From assembly GCA_036346375.1 (NCBI GenBank), contig JAYEVE010001283.1, forward strand, positions 22,292 to 86,291: a stretch of 64,000 nt of DNA, given 5' to 3'. The notes below the pieces were generated by a model. That model searched no databases and was not told where the DNA came from. It worked only from the letters and a program-made list of their open reading frames with translations. Positions 48,863 to 60,063 of this stretch are shown piece by piece (the first letter of the stretch is position 1; each line of letters opens with the position of its first letter). A program made the position numbers and the translations under genes. The DNA is from Guadua angustifolia. Lineage: Eukaryota; Streptophyta; Magnoliopsida; Poales; Poaceae.

Positions 48863-50239
48863 TGTAACAAAAAATTCTCCCTTTGATTCCAAAATTTCTC
48901 CCCCTTTGACAATGGATTCATCAAGAATGCGAAAGAGAACAAAGAGAAACTTCTCCCCTTTATGTTGTTTTTTATGTCTTGAGCATTATGAATCATGCAC
49001 AAATGTAACAACTTGATCACCAAGTCATGCTATCAACAATTGCTTGCACCTCAAATCTACACATAAACAATGTAGAGTAAGCATAACTAGAAATCAAGTA
49101 CTATTAACGATTTTTTGCATGGCATGATCTCCTTTCTCAACAATCTTAAAACCTGAAAACATTGAATTTTTGTGCACTTTATTTGTGCTTTGAAAAACTG
49201 ATTCATTACTTAGATTGCAACAATAACAATTGCAAGGAATTACATGCACCATCAGCCTTACTTTTCAACCATGCCAAGCAATCACAAGCTTAAGGTTTCA
49301 TGGTTTCGGTCATACACATCCTCTTCCAAGTTCATATCAAAGTGCAATGATAAGCAGTCTCGTAAAGAAGAAGTGCGATAGTACATAACCTTGTTCTTGC
49401 ATTTATCAACAATCATTTTTTTAGCACTTAGCTTTCAGATTTAGCATTTTTTTAAACAGGATCAAGATAGCCAAGAAAGTTCAACCATGACAAGATTTAA
49501 TTCAAGTTATCATTCCATTTAAATAGTCATGCCATAAACTACACCATATATGTATAAACAGAAAATTGCAAAGACCTTGTGGCATAAACATGGCTTCAAA
49601 TGACATATGTGTATGAAATACAATGCTCATTACTTTTACTGTTTTTCATTTTTTTGTTTTTCATTTAAGAAACACACAAAATAAAGAGTATGTTACACAA
49701 TATTACAAAGTTTTCAAAAACTCCTCCTCAAAACAACCATCTTAAAAACTTCTTCAAAAATGTCACCTGAAGGGATTGATTTAAAAACAAAAGGCTGAAA
49801 GAACAAACCTCCCAAAAGTAACCGAAAAAGACTTTCACCAAAAACATTAACTCCCCCTCAAATGGATAACCAATGAAATCAACAGAGAGGAGATGATGAT
49901 ATACATATGCTTGAGTTATCATGGTATGTTCAATTAAGCATAAGCATGAATCATGATAAGTGAATTCAAAGCATGAAAGGCATGATATAAGATGTAACAT
50001 TATTGAACATGCCAGGGGATACAAATGAGCATATGAACAATCATTTCATCTCATGCCACAATTAGATATCTGTGAATGTAAAGGACATGAGTGTATAAAA
50101 TAACTCACAAAGTAGATGAAGAATTATTGCACATGCCTCTTGAAAATCATCTCAAGGGTGAGAACCATTCAAGTCTTGATCCCATCTTGCAAAAGACCAA
50201 GATCCACTAAGCTTCTGTTCTCCAACCCGCATCGAAAAC
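48863..50239 (-). other. Non-coding spacer of the inverted element
   Basis: AT-rich, lies 3' of gag on the minus strand. It contains purine-rich patches (CAAAGGGGGAGAAATTTTGG near 48890-48912, TGAGGGGGAGTTAATG near 49850) like the text preceding polypurine tracts in this element group. No reading frame of note. Confidence 0.6.
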
Positions 50240-52435
50240 CTACATAGCACGAGAAGATGTCGAGGCCTCGATCGGGTTAGAAATAAAACATTTGGGAATC
50301 GATCTTGAGACACACGACGAGTAGGCACAACACTGAGTATGCTTGTTCACAAAAGCATTTGCCCTTTCTCGTGTTTTTTCAACAAAAGATGTTTGCATCA
50401 CCCTAGGCACAAAATGAGGAGTGAAATGTGCCTTCTTGAAATTAGACCTAGCCTTAGCCTTTTCTTTCTTTTGCTGTTTGGCTAGCCTAAAGCAAAAATC
50501 TACTAAACGTCCATCTCTACCACAATGAGTGCAAGTGTACTTAACATGATGTTTAGCTTTAGAAACAGAAGTAGCATTTGCATTCATCATAGTAGAAGAT
50601 AACACACCAGCAGACTTGAAAACAGTTTTCTTAGGCTCATTGACAATCTCAAATTTTTCACTTTCAAGTGTCTTAACAACAGTAGGAGCATGCGATTTAT
50701 GATGAGCATAAGAATCAAAACCTAAACCTTTGTGATGAGTGCTAACTTTTGATTGATCCAAAATCATGTTTAGGTTTTTCTTTCCTGTAGTGAAACGTTC
50801 TAAAGATTTTTCTAAGTAATCAACCTTTCGAGAAAGAGTTAAACAGTTATTACATGGAACGTCCACTTTTCCTTTCTGTTTGCGACAAGTTGAGCATGAA
50901 ATAACCTCATGAGTGAGCATAGCATCTGTCATTTGAGAAACCCTAGCATTTGCATCATGCAACTTTAATTCCAGTATAGCACATTTAGAACAATGAGTTG
51001 TATCATGCAAATCAACAGTTGAACAGCTAGCATTTTTCACATGTTTCTCATTCTCTTTCTTTTCAACATTGACTTGCTCTAACAAGAAAACATGTTCTTT
51101 CCTAAGCACAGTAAGCTCACTGTAAATTAAGTCACATGATTTGCAAGCATCATCATCAGGAATCAAAGATTTAAGTCTAGCAATTTCAGCATTCAAAGAT
51201 TCCACAAGAACATCATGTTTCTTAATTTTCTTGTCGCGTTTGTCAAGCAATTTTCCAAGACGAACAACAGCAATAGTTAATTCATCGTAAGAAGATTCTA
51301 CCTCATTGCAGTCGCTGTCATGATCGTCCTCGGTGAAGCTTTCATCACTCCTAGCCATGAGACACAACCCTATCAATTCATGTTTGCTTGGAGTTGTTGT
51401 GTCATCTTCACTGCTTTCCGAATCCACATCACTCAAATTGATTTGTTCAAGAGCGGAAAGGACCCGGTGGACAACTTTGCTGTTGATGAAACTCTTCTTT
51501 CTATTGCTTGGAGAGAACTTTTTCTTCTCTTTTCTTTTGTCATTGTCCTTCTCCTCCTTGATGCTTTACGCAAGTTTAGGACAATTTGGACGAATGTGGT
51601 TGAGATCACCACACTCATAGCATCTTGGAGGGCCACCACCAACTCTCTTCCTCATTCTCACATTCTGCAAAGCTTTATTAAAACGAGAAGAGAGTAGTGC
51701 TAAGTCTTCTTCAGGAAATTCTTCAATCTGTTCATCGGTTAGTGAAGACAAGAAAGACAAAGCAAAATTTGAAGAAGCATTATTCTGAGACATGCTAGAC
51801 TGGGAGGTCAATGCAATTGATTTATGATCATTCTTCCTAGCAAGAACATCCAATTCATGAGTTTTTAATTTAGAGAAAAGAACATCTAAAGTAAGTGTAC
51901 TCATGACAGTTGATTCTCTAATAGATGTAACTTTCATCTCCCAAATTGACATGTCTAATGCACCAAGCAATTGTCTAGCATTAGCAGCATCATCAAAGCT
52001 AACTCCAACAGCACGCAAATTGCTAAGAATTTTATTAAAGCGTGCAAAGAAATCATCTAATGACTCACCAGGTTTCATCTCGAATCGCATGTATTCTTTC
52101 TTATATATATCTTGACGAACTTCTTTGACAGTGTTAGAACCCTCATGATAATCACAAAGAGATTTCCATACCTCATATGCAGACTTGAGATGAATCACAC
52201 GGTCGAAGTCACTTCTTCCCAATCCTTGGAGGATCAAATTTCGTGCTCTGCTGTTTGCTTCAACATGTGCTCAATTGGTGTCATTGACTTCATCATTCTC
52301 AGGAACATGATATGGCTTGTACACCTTCTCCCAAATTGCAAAGCCCTGAGCTTGGATGTACGCCTCCATCTTCGCTTTCCAAAACTGAAAATCAACACCA
52401 TCGAAAACACAAGGTTTTGTCGAATACCTATCCAT
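50240..52435 (-). pseudogene. gag of the inverted element, SIRE/Maximus type, interrupted
   Basis: The start ATG is at 52435, 46 bp inside the primer site. The N-terminal part encodes a UBN2-like gag region (FWKAKMEAYIQAQG ... YEVWKSLCDYHEGS ... GESLDDFFARFNKILSNLRA) and a CCHC zinc knuckle (CYECGDLNHIRPNC) near 51600. After a frame change, 51436-50240 encodes a long helical, coiled-coil-like C-terminal part with CTHCGRDGRLVDFC near 50500. An in-frame TGA at 52273-52271 and the frame change near 51560 break it. This two-zinc-motif gag is typical of large grass Copia elements whose spacer lies 3' of the gene. It packages element RNA in functional relatives. Confidence 0.8.
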
Positions 52436-52494
52436 CGCTACGGTTTCTAATCACCGGTTAAGATTAATTAGAAAAATCTTGCTCTGATACCACT

Positions 52495-53580
52495 TGTAGG
52501 ATCGATATATATTAAACTAGCAATCAGAGGGGGGGTGAATGATTGCGCGGAAGCTAAAATCAAATTTTTGATTATTTTTGAAACACCCCAATTAACTGAT
52601 TCGGATTCGACAAAAGACAGAACAATGCACATCCACTAAAACAGTAATTTCTGAAGATCTAACCGTTAGATCGAAGTGAAATTTTAACTGTATCAACTAG
52701 ACTCAACTTGCAAGCTAATACAACAAAAATCAGTTTGATCGGAGCTACGGATCTAAAGTTATTTTCTTCGCCATTTTGCTGAAGCAGACACCCGATCAAA
52801 TAAAAACAGATTGACACACGTTCACTAAAATAATAATTCCTGAAGATCCTACCGTTGGATTGCTGTGAAATTTTAACTGTAGAAAATAGATGCAATTTAG
52901 AAATTAACACAATAAGAATCAATCCGATCGGATCAACGGATCTAAATATATTACCTTCGCAATATGACTATATCAATAGTGACGAAAATTGATCTAACCC
53001 TAATTACGAGATTAATCAGGATTTATGATGAATTAACCAATGAAACTTTTAAGATCAATCAGTGTCTGTTAAGGTAAAAGGACTGGGTGTTTCTCAGATT
53101 AAAGAGAAAGGATTTCTTTCCTTGAAAGCAGAACAACAAATTCAGTTTCTAAGTTTTCCTTTACGCTTTCATGAACTAGTAAACTTGAGCATCACACACA
53201 TCACCGTAGCTCATCATGCCTTTGTGTAAATTGCCAACAATATTGCTCTGAGGCAGTTAAAAGAACAAAGCGAGGTGAAAGGAGGAGATTATTGCACCTT
53301 CGTAGTTTGATCAATTCGCTTCAACGTCATCTTTGTTGTGAATAATCGCCTGTAAATGTCGTAACTTTCTAGCCATACCGCAAGAAGCAATTAACAACAC
53401 AGCGCAAGAAGTAAAAGCAACAAATCTTCACGTCCATTGCCACCAATCCACTCACGCGAGACCAATTAATTAGCCGCTAGACACCAGATGCATTCATGCA
53501 TCGATAGACTAGATGCATAAAAGACGGCCGAACGTCCCAGCCGCCAGAGAGGCTATTGTCGCATGAAAAACGGCCGATAC
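52495..53580 (-). repeat. Partial LTR of the inverted element, minus orientation
   Basis: Reverse-complement match to 56308-57392, ending at TGTAGGATC beside the primer site. LTR positions ~92-748 are missing here. Identity looks high by eye (single-base differences scattered). The break at 53580/53581 lies inside the motif GTCGCATGAAAAACGGCCGA. Confidence 0.88.
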
Positions 53581-55165
53581 TTAATCTCTTATATTAGGAA
53601 ACCAGGATATTGCCTTAACACCCCCCCTCAAACTCATGGTGGATCTACAACACTGAGTTTGGAGAGATAAAAGTTATGATGAGCTCGAGTCGTGTCTTCG
53701 TGAAGAAATCGCCACTGAAGCTCGAAGGCACATCTTGAAGAGCCACAATGTGATCTGAACTTGGGACCGCATATAAGAAGCATCAACACCAATATGCTTT
53801 GTGAGCTCATGCTTCCTTTGGATCTCGAGCAATGCTAATAGCACTGTACTATCGATAAAGAGAGTCGATGTAGAAGCGAAACACCAAAATCCTCAAGTAA
53901 CCACCGTAACCAAGTAATCTCTCTTTGTCACAAGAGCCATAGCCCGCCTTCGGCCTCAACTTTCGAGCGAGAAGCTGCTGCATGCCTTCTTAGTCTTCAA
54001 GCAATGAGAGAACCACCAAGAAAAACACAATAAGCGAAAGAGACCGACGATCGGAGGGATCACTAGCCCATGTAGCATCGAGTATGCAGGTTGTAAGGAG
54101 TTGGGCGTGGAAAGAAAAGGCGGTGAGAAATAGTTCCACGAAGATATCGTAGAACACGAAGAAGATGACTATAGTGGAGCCGAGTGGGAGCGAAACAAAC
54201 CGACTCAAGATATGAATCGGATCTGAAATGTCGGGACGAGTGACACCAAGATAAACAAGACTCCCAACAAGATGGCGATAACGTAGTAGGATCCTTAAGA
54301 GGTTCACCATCGATGGAGTCGAAGATGAACATGGAGCTCCATGGGAGTCTCAATTTGTCACGCTCATCGATGAGAGAAGCACGATCAAGAAGATCTGAAT
54401 ATACTTCTCTTGAGAGAAAAGAAACCCTCGGATGTAGAGAAACCTCAATCCCAAGAAAGTATCGAAGAGGACCTAAATCGGACATGAGAAACTGCTCACT
54501 AAGACGAGCCTTTACAAAGGCAATATACTGAGAATCATCTCCGGTAATGATCATATCATCAACATATAGAAGGAGAAGAGTCCGACCACGAGAAGAAGTG
54601 TGAACAAAGAGCGCAGGATCATGAGTCTTGGCGGAAAAACCAGGTGCAGTGATCACGAGAAGAAAACGCTCAAACCAAGCATGAGGGCTTGCTTAAGCCC
54701 ATAAAGAGAGCGGCAAGCCGACAAACCATGCCCTCGAGCAGAATACCCGGTGGTGGTGCATATAGACCTCCTCATGCGGCTCACCATTAAGAAAGGCATT
54801 CTTGACATCAAGTCGAGAAATGGACCACTCACGACAGAGGCCACGAGCAAGTAGAAGTCGAGCAGTGGTCATGTGAGCCACAGTGCAAAAGTCTCATCAT
54901 AATCTCGACCATGCTCCTCTTTGAAAACCACGCGCCACAAGACGAGCCTTATGGCGCTCAAGAGAACTCATCGAGGCGAGTCTTAATCTTATAGACCCAC
55001 TTGCATGTAATGGGGCGGACACGTGGAGGAAGTGGAACAAGATCCCACGTGCGGTGCGCTCGAGAGCGACAAGCTCCTCGCCATCGCATCTTTGCCTCTG
55101 CCGATCTCTCTGTTTCCTCTCTAGGTTGACATCCGATTTGCTTCTTCTCTGGGACTTTTGCTCGA
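53581..55165 (-). mobile_element. Fragment of a third Copia element (RT, RNase H, 3' end)
   Basis: Minus-strand RT text runs from about 55190 to 54060 (WDLVPLPPRVRPITCKWVYK, LDVKNAFLNGEPHEEVYMH, LLLLYVDDMIITGDD, MSDLGPLRYFLGIEVS). Degraded RNase H-linked sequence follows (VTRPDISDPIHILSRF). The 3' end is a polypurine tract (GAGTTTGAGGGGGGG) followed by about 40 bp of LTR (TGTTAAGGCAATATCC...), cut at 53581. Frameshifts are common. Confidence 0.82.
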
Positions 55166-55320
55166 TGGCATCCTTTGTTTGGGCCATCTTTGTGGTTCAC
55201 GTCTCATCTTCTTTAGTTCGTCGTGGTCTTTTAGGCTCTGTGTCTGGTGATGCCTCTTTACATTGTATGGGTTGTAAGCTTGGCAAACAGCTACAACTTC
55301 CCTACCATTCACACACACAT
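55166..55320 (+). mobile_element. Copia GAG pre-integrase fragment on the opposite strand
   Basis: The plus strand encodes GHLCGSRL, then in a shifted frame SSLVRRGLLGSVSGDASLHC and MGCKLGKQLQLPYHSH, the zinc-binding start of a Copia integrase. It is head-to-head with the RT fragment to its left and may come from the same family. It ends at the junction with the purine-rich spacer. Confidence 0.7.
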
Positions 55321-55559
55321 TTCTTCTTTCTGTTAGGGAGAGTTTCTCTTTGTCATAGGGGGAGATTTCTTTTTAGATAAGGGGAGATTTTGTTTCTTCT
55401 TTGTAGGGGGAGATTTTCTCTCTGTCTTTTGGTCACCTTTTTGTCACCTTGTTTGTCTTTTTGTTTTATAAACAAAATTTCTTACATCTGTTTCTTGTGA
55501 GGTGAATGCCAATGTTCAGGTCCAAATGGTGTTGCCAATGTTTTCATCAAGGGGGAGAT

Positions 55560-57392
55560 TGTGAGATCATGTGATGAAAAATTGGTTGAATGGTGAAATT
55601 GGCATTGTAAAGTGACTTTGGTTATAGCATGTGTGGTGTTTGTGCATGTGCTATGTTGAGATGATTATTATGCTGGTGATAGCATGATGGTTTTTGTTTG
55701 ATGCAATGCACTCATGTGAGTGGTTGCATGGATTGATTTTGAGACAAGTCGTGGACTTGTGCTTAGATGTTTTAATTATCTTTGGTGATAGCATGATGGT
55801 TTTGCTTGATGCAATGCACTTTCGTGTGAGTGGTTGCATGGATTGACTTTGAGTCAAGTCGTGGACTTGTGCTCGGATCGTTGTTTGTTTATTCGTGTGC
55901 AGGTGTTGCTTGAGGGCGAACGTGGTCGATGACGGGACCGGAACTAGGTTTATGGAGGAACCGAGGTTCGGGACTAGGTTCAGGAGGAATCGAGGTCTGG
56001 TGGTCGAGGATGTCATCTGGGACGTTAAGACTAGAGAACATGCACATGAAGGTGGTTAGTCACGTGTGTGCGGTAAGTGGGCGTCTGGCGTGCAAAAGAT
56101 GTATTGGGCCATGTGGGCCAAGTAGAGATAAATATGAACTCTTTCCATGTTGGAAGTGGAGTTGTATTCAATCTCTTTGTGGTTGCTCTATATAAATAGA
56201 GGGAGGTGTCCTCTGTTTATTCTTGAGCAAGGAATTAGGGTTTGTACTCTTTGGTGTTAGAGTACTGTTAGACAAAAGAAATAAAAAGGCTTTTTGCGGC
56301 GGCTGGAGTATCGGCCGTTTTTCATGCGACAATAGCCTCTCCGTGGTACGGGGACGTTTGGCGTCTTTTATGCATCTAGTCTATCGATGCATGAATGCAT
56401 CCGTGTCTAGCGGCTAATTAATTGGTCTCGTGCGTGAGTGGATTGGTGGCGGCGGACGTGAAGATTTGTTGCTTTTACTTCTTGCGCTGTGTTGTTAATT
56501 GCTTCTTGCGGCGTGACTAGAAAGTTCTGACGACAGGCGATTATTCTATGACATAGCGTTGAAGCGAATTGATCAAACTACGTAAAGGTGCAATAATCTC
56601 TCCTCCTTTCACCTCGTTTGTTCTTTTAATTGTCTCGAGCAATATTGTTGGCAATTTACACAGCAGGCATGATGAGCTACGTGTGATGTGTGTGATGCTC
56701 TGAAGTTTACTAGTTCGTGAAAGCGAAAGGAAAACTTAGAAACCTGAATTTGTTGTTACATTTCAAGGAAAGAAATCCTTTCTCTTTAATCTGAGAAACA
56801 CCCAGTCCTTTTACCTTAACAGACACTGATTGATCTTAAAAGTTTCATTGGTTAATTCATCATAAATCCTGATTAATCTTGTAATTAGGGTTAGATCAAT
56901 TTTCGTCACTATTGATATAGTCATATTGCGAAGGTAATATCTTTAGATCCGTTGATCCGATCGGATTGATTCTTATTGTGTTAATTTCTAAATTGCATCT
57001 ATTTTCTACAGTTAAAATTTCACAGCAATCCAACGGTAGGATCTTCAGGAATTATTATTTTAGTGAACGTGTGTCAATCTGTTTTTATTTGATCGGGTGT
57101 CTGCTTCAGCAAAATGGCGAAGAAAATAACTTTAGATCCGTAGCTCCGATCGAACTGATTTTTGTTGTATTAGCTTGTAAGTTGAGTCTAGTTGATACAG
57201 TTAAAATTTCACTTCGATCTAACGGTTAGATCTTCAGAAATTACTGTTTTAGTGGATGTGCATTATTCTGTCTTTGTCGAATCCGAATCAGTTAATTGGG
57301 GTGTTTCAAAAATAATCAAAAATTTGATTTTAGCTTCCGCGCAATCATTCACCCCCCCTCTGATTGCTAGTTTAATATATATCGATCCTACA
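55560..57392 (+). repeat. Complete 1833-bp LTR of the inverted element
   Basis: Begins TGTGAGATC after the polypurine tract CAAGGGGGAGATT and ends CCTACA. The promoter box CTATATAAATA is at 56188-56198, so transcripts should start near 56220-56230. Two internal direct duplications are visible: ~100-bp units at 55670-55770 and 55785-55885 (GGTGATAGCATGATGG ... GTCGTGGACTTGTGCT), and ~185-bp units at about 56935-57115 and 57128-57270 (CAGTTAAAATTTCAC ... GATCTTCAG ... TTTTAGTG). The small open frames at 56966-57229 and its twin in the inverted copy fall in this second repeat and are not genes. Confidence 0.9.
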
Positions 57393-57787
57393 CGCTAGCA
57401 CCGCCCACATCTCAACTTGCCACAAAGAGAATCGCGTGTCCAAGTCCAACAGTGGAAGATCATACTTCATTGTCGCCGTCATGTTGATTGAAACCTTAGA
57501 TCAAAACAGGGATAGAACGCAGCTCTGATACCACTTGTTAGAAAAACAACACGCATATTAGATGAAGAAGATCAAATATAAAAGAACAAGAGACATCGAT
57601 TTAACGTGAAAAACCCTTGCGGGAAAAACTACGGGTGCCGGCCGGCAATCTTCACTATTTTTGGAGAGTTACAAAACGCAGGGGATCGAATCGCCCGTAC
57701 GGCATACAAGAAAGTATATATATGTTGATGACCTAGGTCAAACTCGCGAAATTGGCCTTCTCTCTGAATTTAGATCATAAATTAACA

Positions 57788-58374
57788 TGCACCATCCATC
57801 GTGCATCACAAGATCGATCGCGTGCAAGCGTGCTCACAATTAAGGAACTAACTCACATGGGCGTGAGGTCCAGAAGCTAGCGATGGTCCCGTTAATTACT
57901 TAGGTCACCCTTGCAACAGCCAACTTGGCCTTGTGCACTGCATTTGCACGCCCCGGCTACTCCTAGCCCAGAAAGTTTCCTGGTGCAGATATACAAACAA
58001 TTGCAAACCCTAGCTAGATGGTTAGCTAGCTGCTCTTGGTGCGCTGAGCATAAGCATCGCATGCAAGACAACAACAGTTTTTTCAATATATTCCTCTGCA
58101 TGCTCACATAGGACCACACTGGCACACCGTGGCCAACTTTTACTAGTTTTAAATCCTGAGAAATTTTAGCTCCTCCCGTTTTGAACTTTAATCTCTGCGT
58201 AGTTAACATTGATAACTTTAAACCTCTTTGCTTCTGCTTCTGCTTCTCTATATATGAGGAGCTCCCATGCCCTAACCCCCTCTTCATCCCTCGCCCATTG
58301 GCCTGTGATGTCTATCATTATGATAGCTAGCTAGCTTAGCAAGTTAGCACCATGTGGTGTGGTATGTGCACCTT
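57788..58374 (+). promoter_or_regulatory. Upstream region and TATA box of MIR167
   Basis: After the Copia LTR ends there is about 590 bp before the hairpin. CTCTATATATGAG at 58246-58258 is a strong TATA box, about 120 bp upstream of the miRNA foldback. A transcript start near 58280-58285 (CCCTCTTCATCC) is expected by spacing. Confidence 0.6.
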
Positions 58375-58496
58375 AAGCAGCTGAAGCTGCCAGCATGATC
58401 TGATCTTTCTTTACATTTTTGCTTTTGACTGATTTAGTTCTTGGAAAAGTTGGAAGCCTAAGATTCAGATCGTGCTGCGCAGTTTCATCTGCTAAT
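58375..58496 (+). ncRNA. MIR167: MIR167 microRNA precursor
   Basis: miR167 guides cleavage of ARF6 and ARF8 auxin-response-factor mRNAs in flowering plants. The 21-nt mature sequence occupies 58382-58402 (starts TGAAGCTGCCAG, ends CATGATCTG), the variant ending in CTG. The opposite arm at about 58463-58492 reads CAGATCGTGCTGCGCAGTTT and pairs with it with a few mismatches. The flanks AAGCAG and CTGCT extend the stem. The loop between the arms is about 60 bp. Arm, mature identity and upstream TATA box all fit a functional locus. A strong splice donor (CAG|GTAAGTC, 58711-58717) downstream suggests a spliced primary transcript. Which paralog this is cannot be told from the sequence alone. Confidence 0.95.
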
Positions 58497-59443
58497 CGGA
58501 GCACTACAAATTTCTTAATATCGTATGCCGCTAAATTTCCGTCTCAACAAAGAAAATAAAACCGAAATATACGAGAGATCTAGAGAGATGAACTCAGATA
58601 TTACCATATTAGCGCGTGCAAAAACCCTAGCGAGCTAGAGAGAGAACTCAGAGGTAGGATAGCTAAGCTAGCTGAAGGTGCTAGCTTCTTATGCATTTGC
58701 CATATATGGCCAGGTAAGTCATCTTAATCACTTGCTGGTTAGGAATGAGAAGACACTGATATATTTGTGCAGGAATCTCGTAATTCTTGTTAGTTTCTTC
58801 AGACTAGTTCTTGTCTTCTTCTTGTCCTGGTGATTTCTTAGTTTGAAACAGATGAACACATGTAGATGCCATAACTCATAAGTTCTATTTTTTTACTCAA
58901 ACGGATCGATTTTTAGTGTTTCTTCATAGATCTGTTGTTTGTCACATGCATCTTAATCTTTGGATCTGGGCTCTCTTTGATTTCTAGCTAGATCATTCTT
59001 CTCTTTTCTTCCCTCTATTTCAGAAATTAAGGATTTGATTTTCACCGGCCAGTACGTATTGTTAGGTATAGAAATTTTAATTGTTCTTAAATAAAGATAA
59101 TAAGTTTGTATCCAGAAATAATCGATCGATTGTGGGCTCAATTGCAAAGTAATTTGAAACATATCGGCTGAAAGCTTGCAACCCAATTAATATATCTATC
59201 TTGAAAGCATGCGTATATATTAGCCGCAACGTTTCCTCAGTTTTGGCCACGGTAAGCTAGTACTCGCTGCAAGATGACTGAGATTAGTTGGCACATAATT
59301 TAACTCGGCACTTAGCTTGAATGCCCCAGAAAAGCAATAAGACGGCACTTATTTAGATTCAGGCAGTTAACTTTGAAACATATCTAGCTAGTATGTCAGT
59401 ATAAGCTGAACCGAGGCACTTTTATGTGCCGGCTATATCTTAA
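58497..59443 (+). other. Downstream part of the MIR167 primary transcript and flank
   Basis: 58497-58713 probably belongs to the first exon of the primary transcript, ending at CAG|GTAAGT. The rest is AT-rich. No acceptor was assigned and no protein gene is seen. Confidence 0.4.
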
Positions 59444-60063
59444 GAGCATCTCCAAGAGGAGCCCTAAGTAGGTTGCTAATTGTAATTATAGGGTTTTGAT
59501 GAAAAAAAAGCACTCCAACAAAGGTTGTATTTTGAGAAAAATTATCAAAATAGGTTTAGGACTCGGAGCCCTGTTGCTATATTTAGCAACGCTCCTCTCC
59601 GGCCCTATTTCATCTCTGCTCTCCCTGATGAGTAAATTCAAGCATGGATCATTAACCAGGTAGGTCGTTGGGGACTAGTGGCCGATGTTAATAAATGGGG
59701 GAGAGGCTCTCGTGAAGAGTTTCGTTGTTCTAGGTCGATCGGTGCATGATCAATCCTAAATCTCGCCGCTTGCATAAATCCTAGGTCGATGTCGGGAGCG
59801 TGGGCGGAGAAGGAGTTCTGTGTAAGCCATGCGGTGAGCGACGCCCATGGCGGCCGCGGACTACGCTCGGCGCCATTGTTTGGTCCGATGGGAACCATCA
59901 GTGAGGAGTCCTCTCGTCGTGAAGACGAGGGATGAATGAAGGATTGGAGATTTAGGGTCTAATTCTTTGGAGTCAATAGCTATCTTGGGTCCTAATTTTT
60001 TTAGTTTAGACCCTATTTTGAGGTATAGGACTCTATTTTAAGGCTTGACTATTGGAGATGCTC
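59444..60063. mobile_element. Tourist/PIF-Harbinger-type element, 620 bp
   Basis: TAA duplications at 59441-59443 and 60064-60066. The termini are GAGCATCTCCAA and its complement TTGGAGATGCTC. The subterminal parts also pair (TAGGGTTTT and similar against ACCCTATTTT). The interior is GC-rich around 59750-59900 with no transposase. Confidence 0.85.

Larger units (their letters stand above)
48772..57392 (+). mobile_element. Chimeric, internally inverted gag-only Copia element (SIRE/Maximus-like), TSD CGCTA
   Basis: The outer ends are canonical: TGTGAGATC at 48772 and CCTACA at 57392, flanked by perfect CGCTA (48767-48771, 57393-57397). The segments are: A, 48772-~48862, first ~91 bp of the LTR, plus; B, ~48863-53580, minus, holding a purine-rich spacer, gag (52435-50240), primer site (52492-52481) and LTR positions ~749-1833; C, 53581-~55165, minus, 3' half of a different Copia; D, ~55166-55320, plus, GAG pre-integrase piece probably of the same family as C; E, 55321-55559, plus, GGGGGAGATT spacer and polypurine tract; F, 55560-57392, plus, complete 1833-bp LTR. 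One inversion of about 48863-55165 would put A, B, E and F in normal order. The element's own sequence has no protease, integrase or RT. Confidence 0.85.
44655..57787 (-). mobile_element. Copia LTR retrotransposon (copy 2), split by an 8.6-kb insertion
   Basis: The element consists of 44655-48771 and 57398-57787. The right LTR is 57536-57787 (TGTTAG...TTAACA on the plus strand), with the initiator tRNA-Met primer site (minus TGGTATCAGAGC, 57533-57522) beside it. The left LTR survives as about 60-bp of similar text near 44655-44713. Minus-strand domains: gag (57,4xx across the insertion to ~48290) with zinc knuckle CKYCKKNNHDISEC; protease (LLDSACSYHMC, ~47950); GAG pre-integrase (~47540, HLGHMSALGLAELSKRGLL); integrase (DDYSRKVW, LRTDNGMEF); RT (~46055-45660, LDVKTAFLHGEL, YVDDMLIV); RNase H (~45200-44900, TETEYMAIFEACKEATWLRG). 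A few frameshifts and stops interrupt it. When the insertion and one CGCTA copy are removed, the gag frame is continuous. Confidence 0.88.

Noticed and set aside
52659..52922. 88-codon frame present in both LTR copies of the inverted element
   Set aside because: It is duplicated only because it lies in the LTR; it covers the internal direct repeat and has no codon or domain signal.
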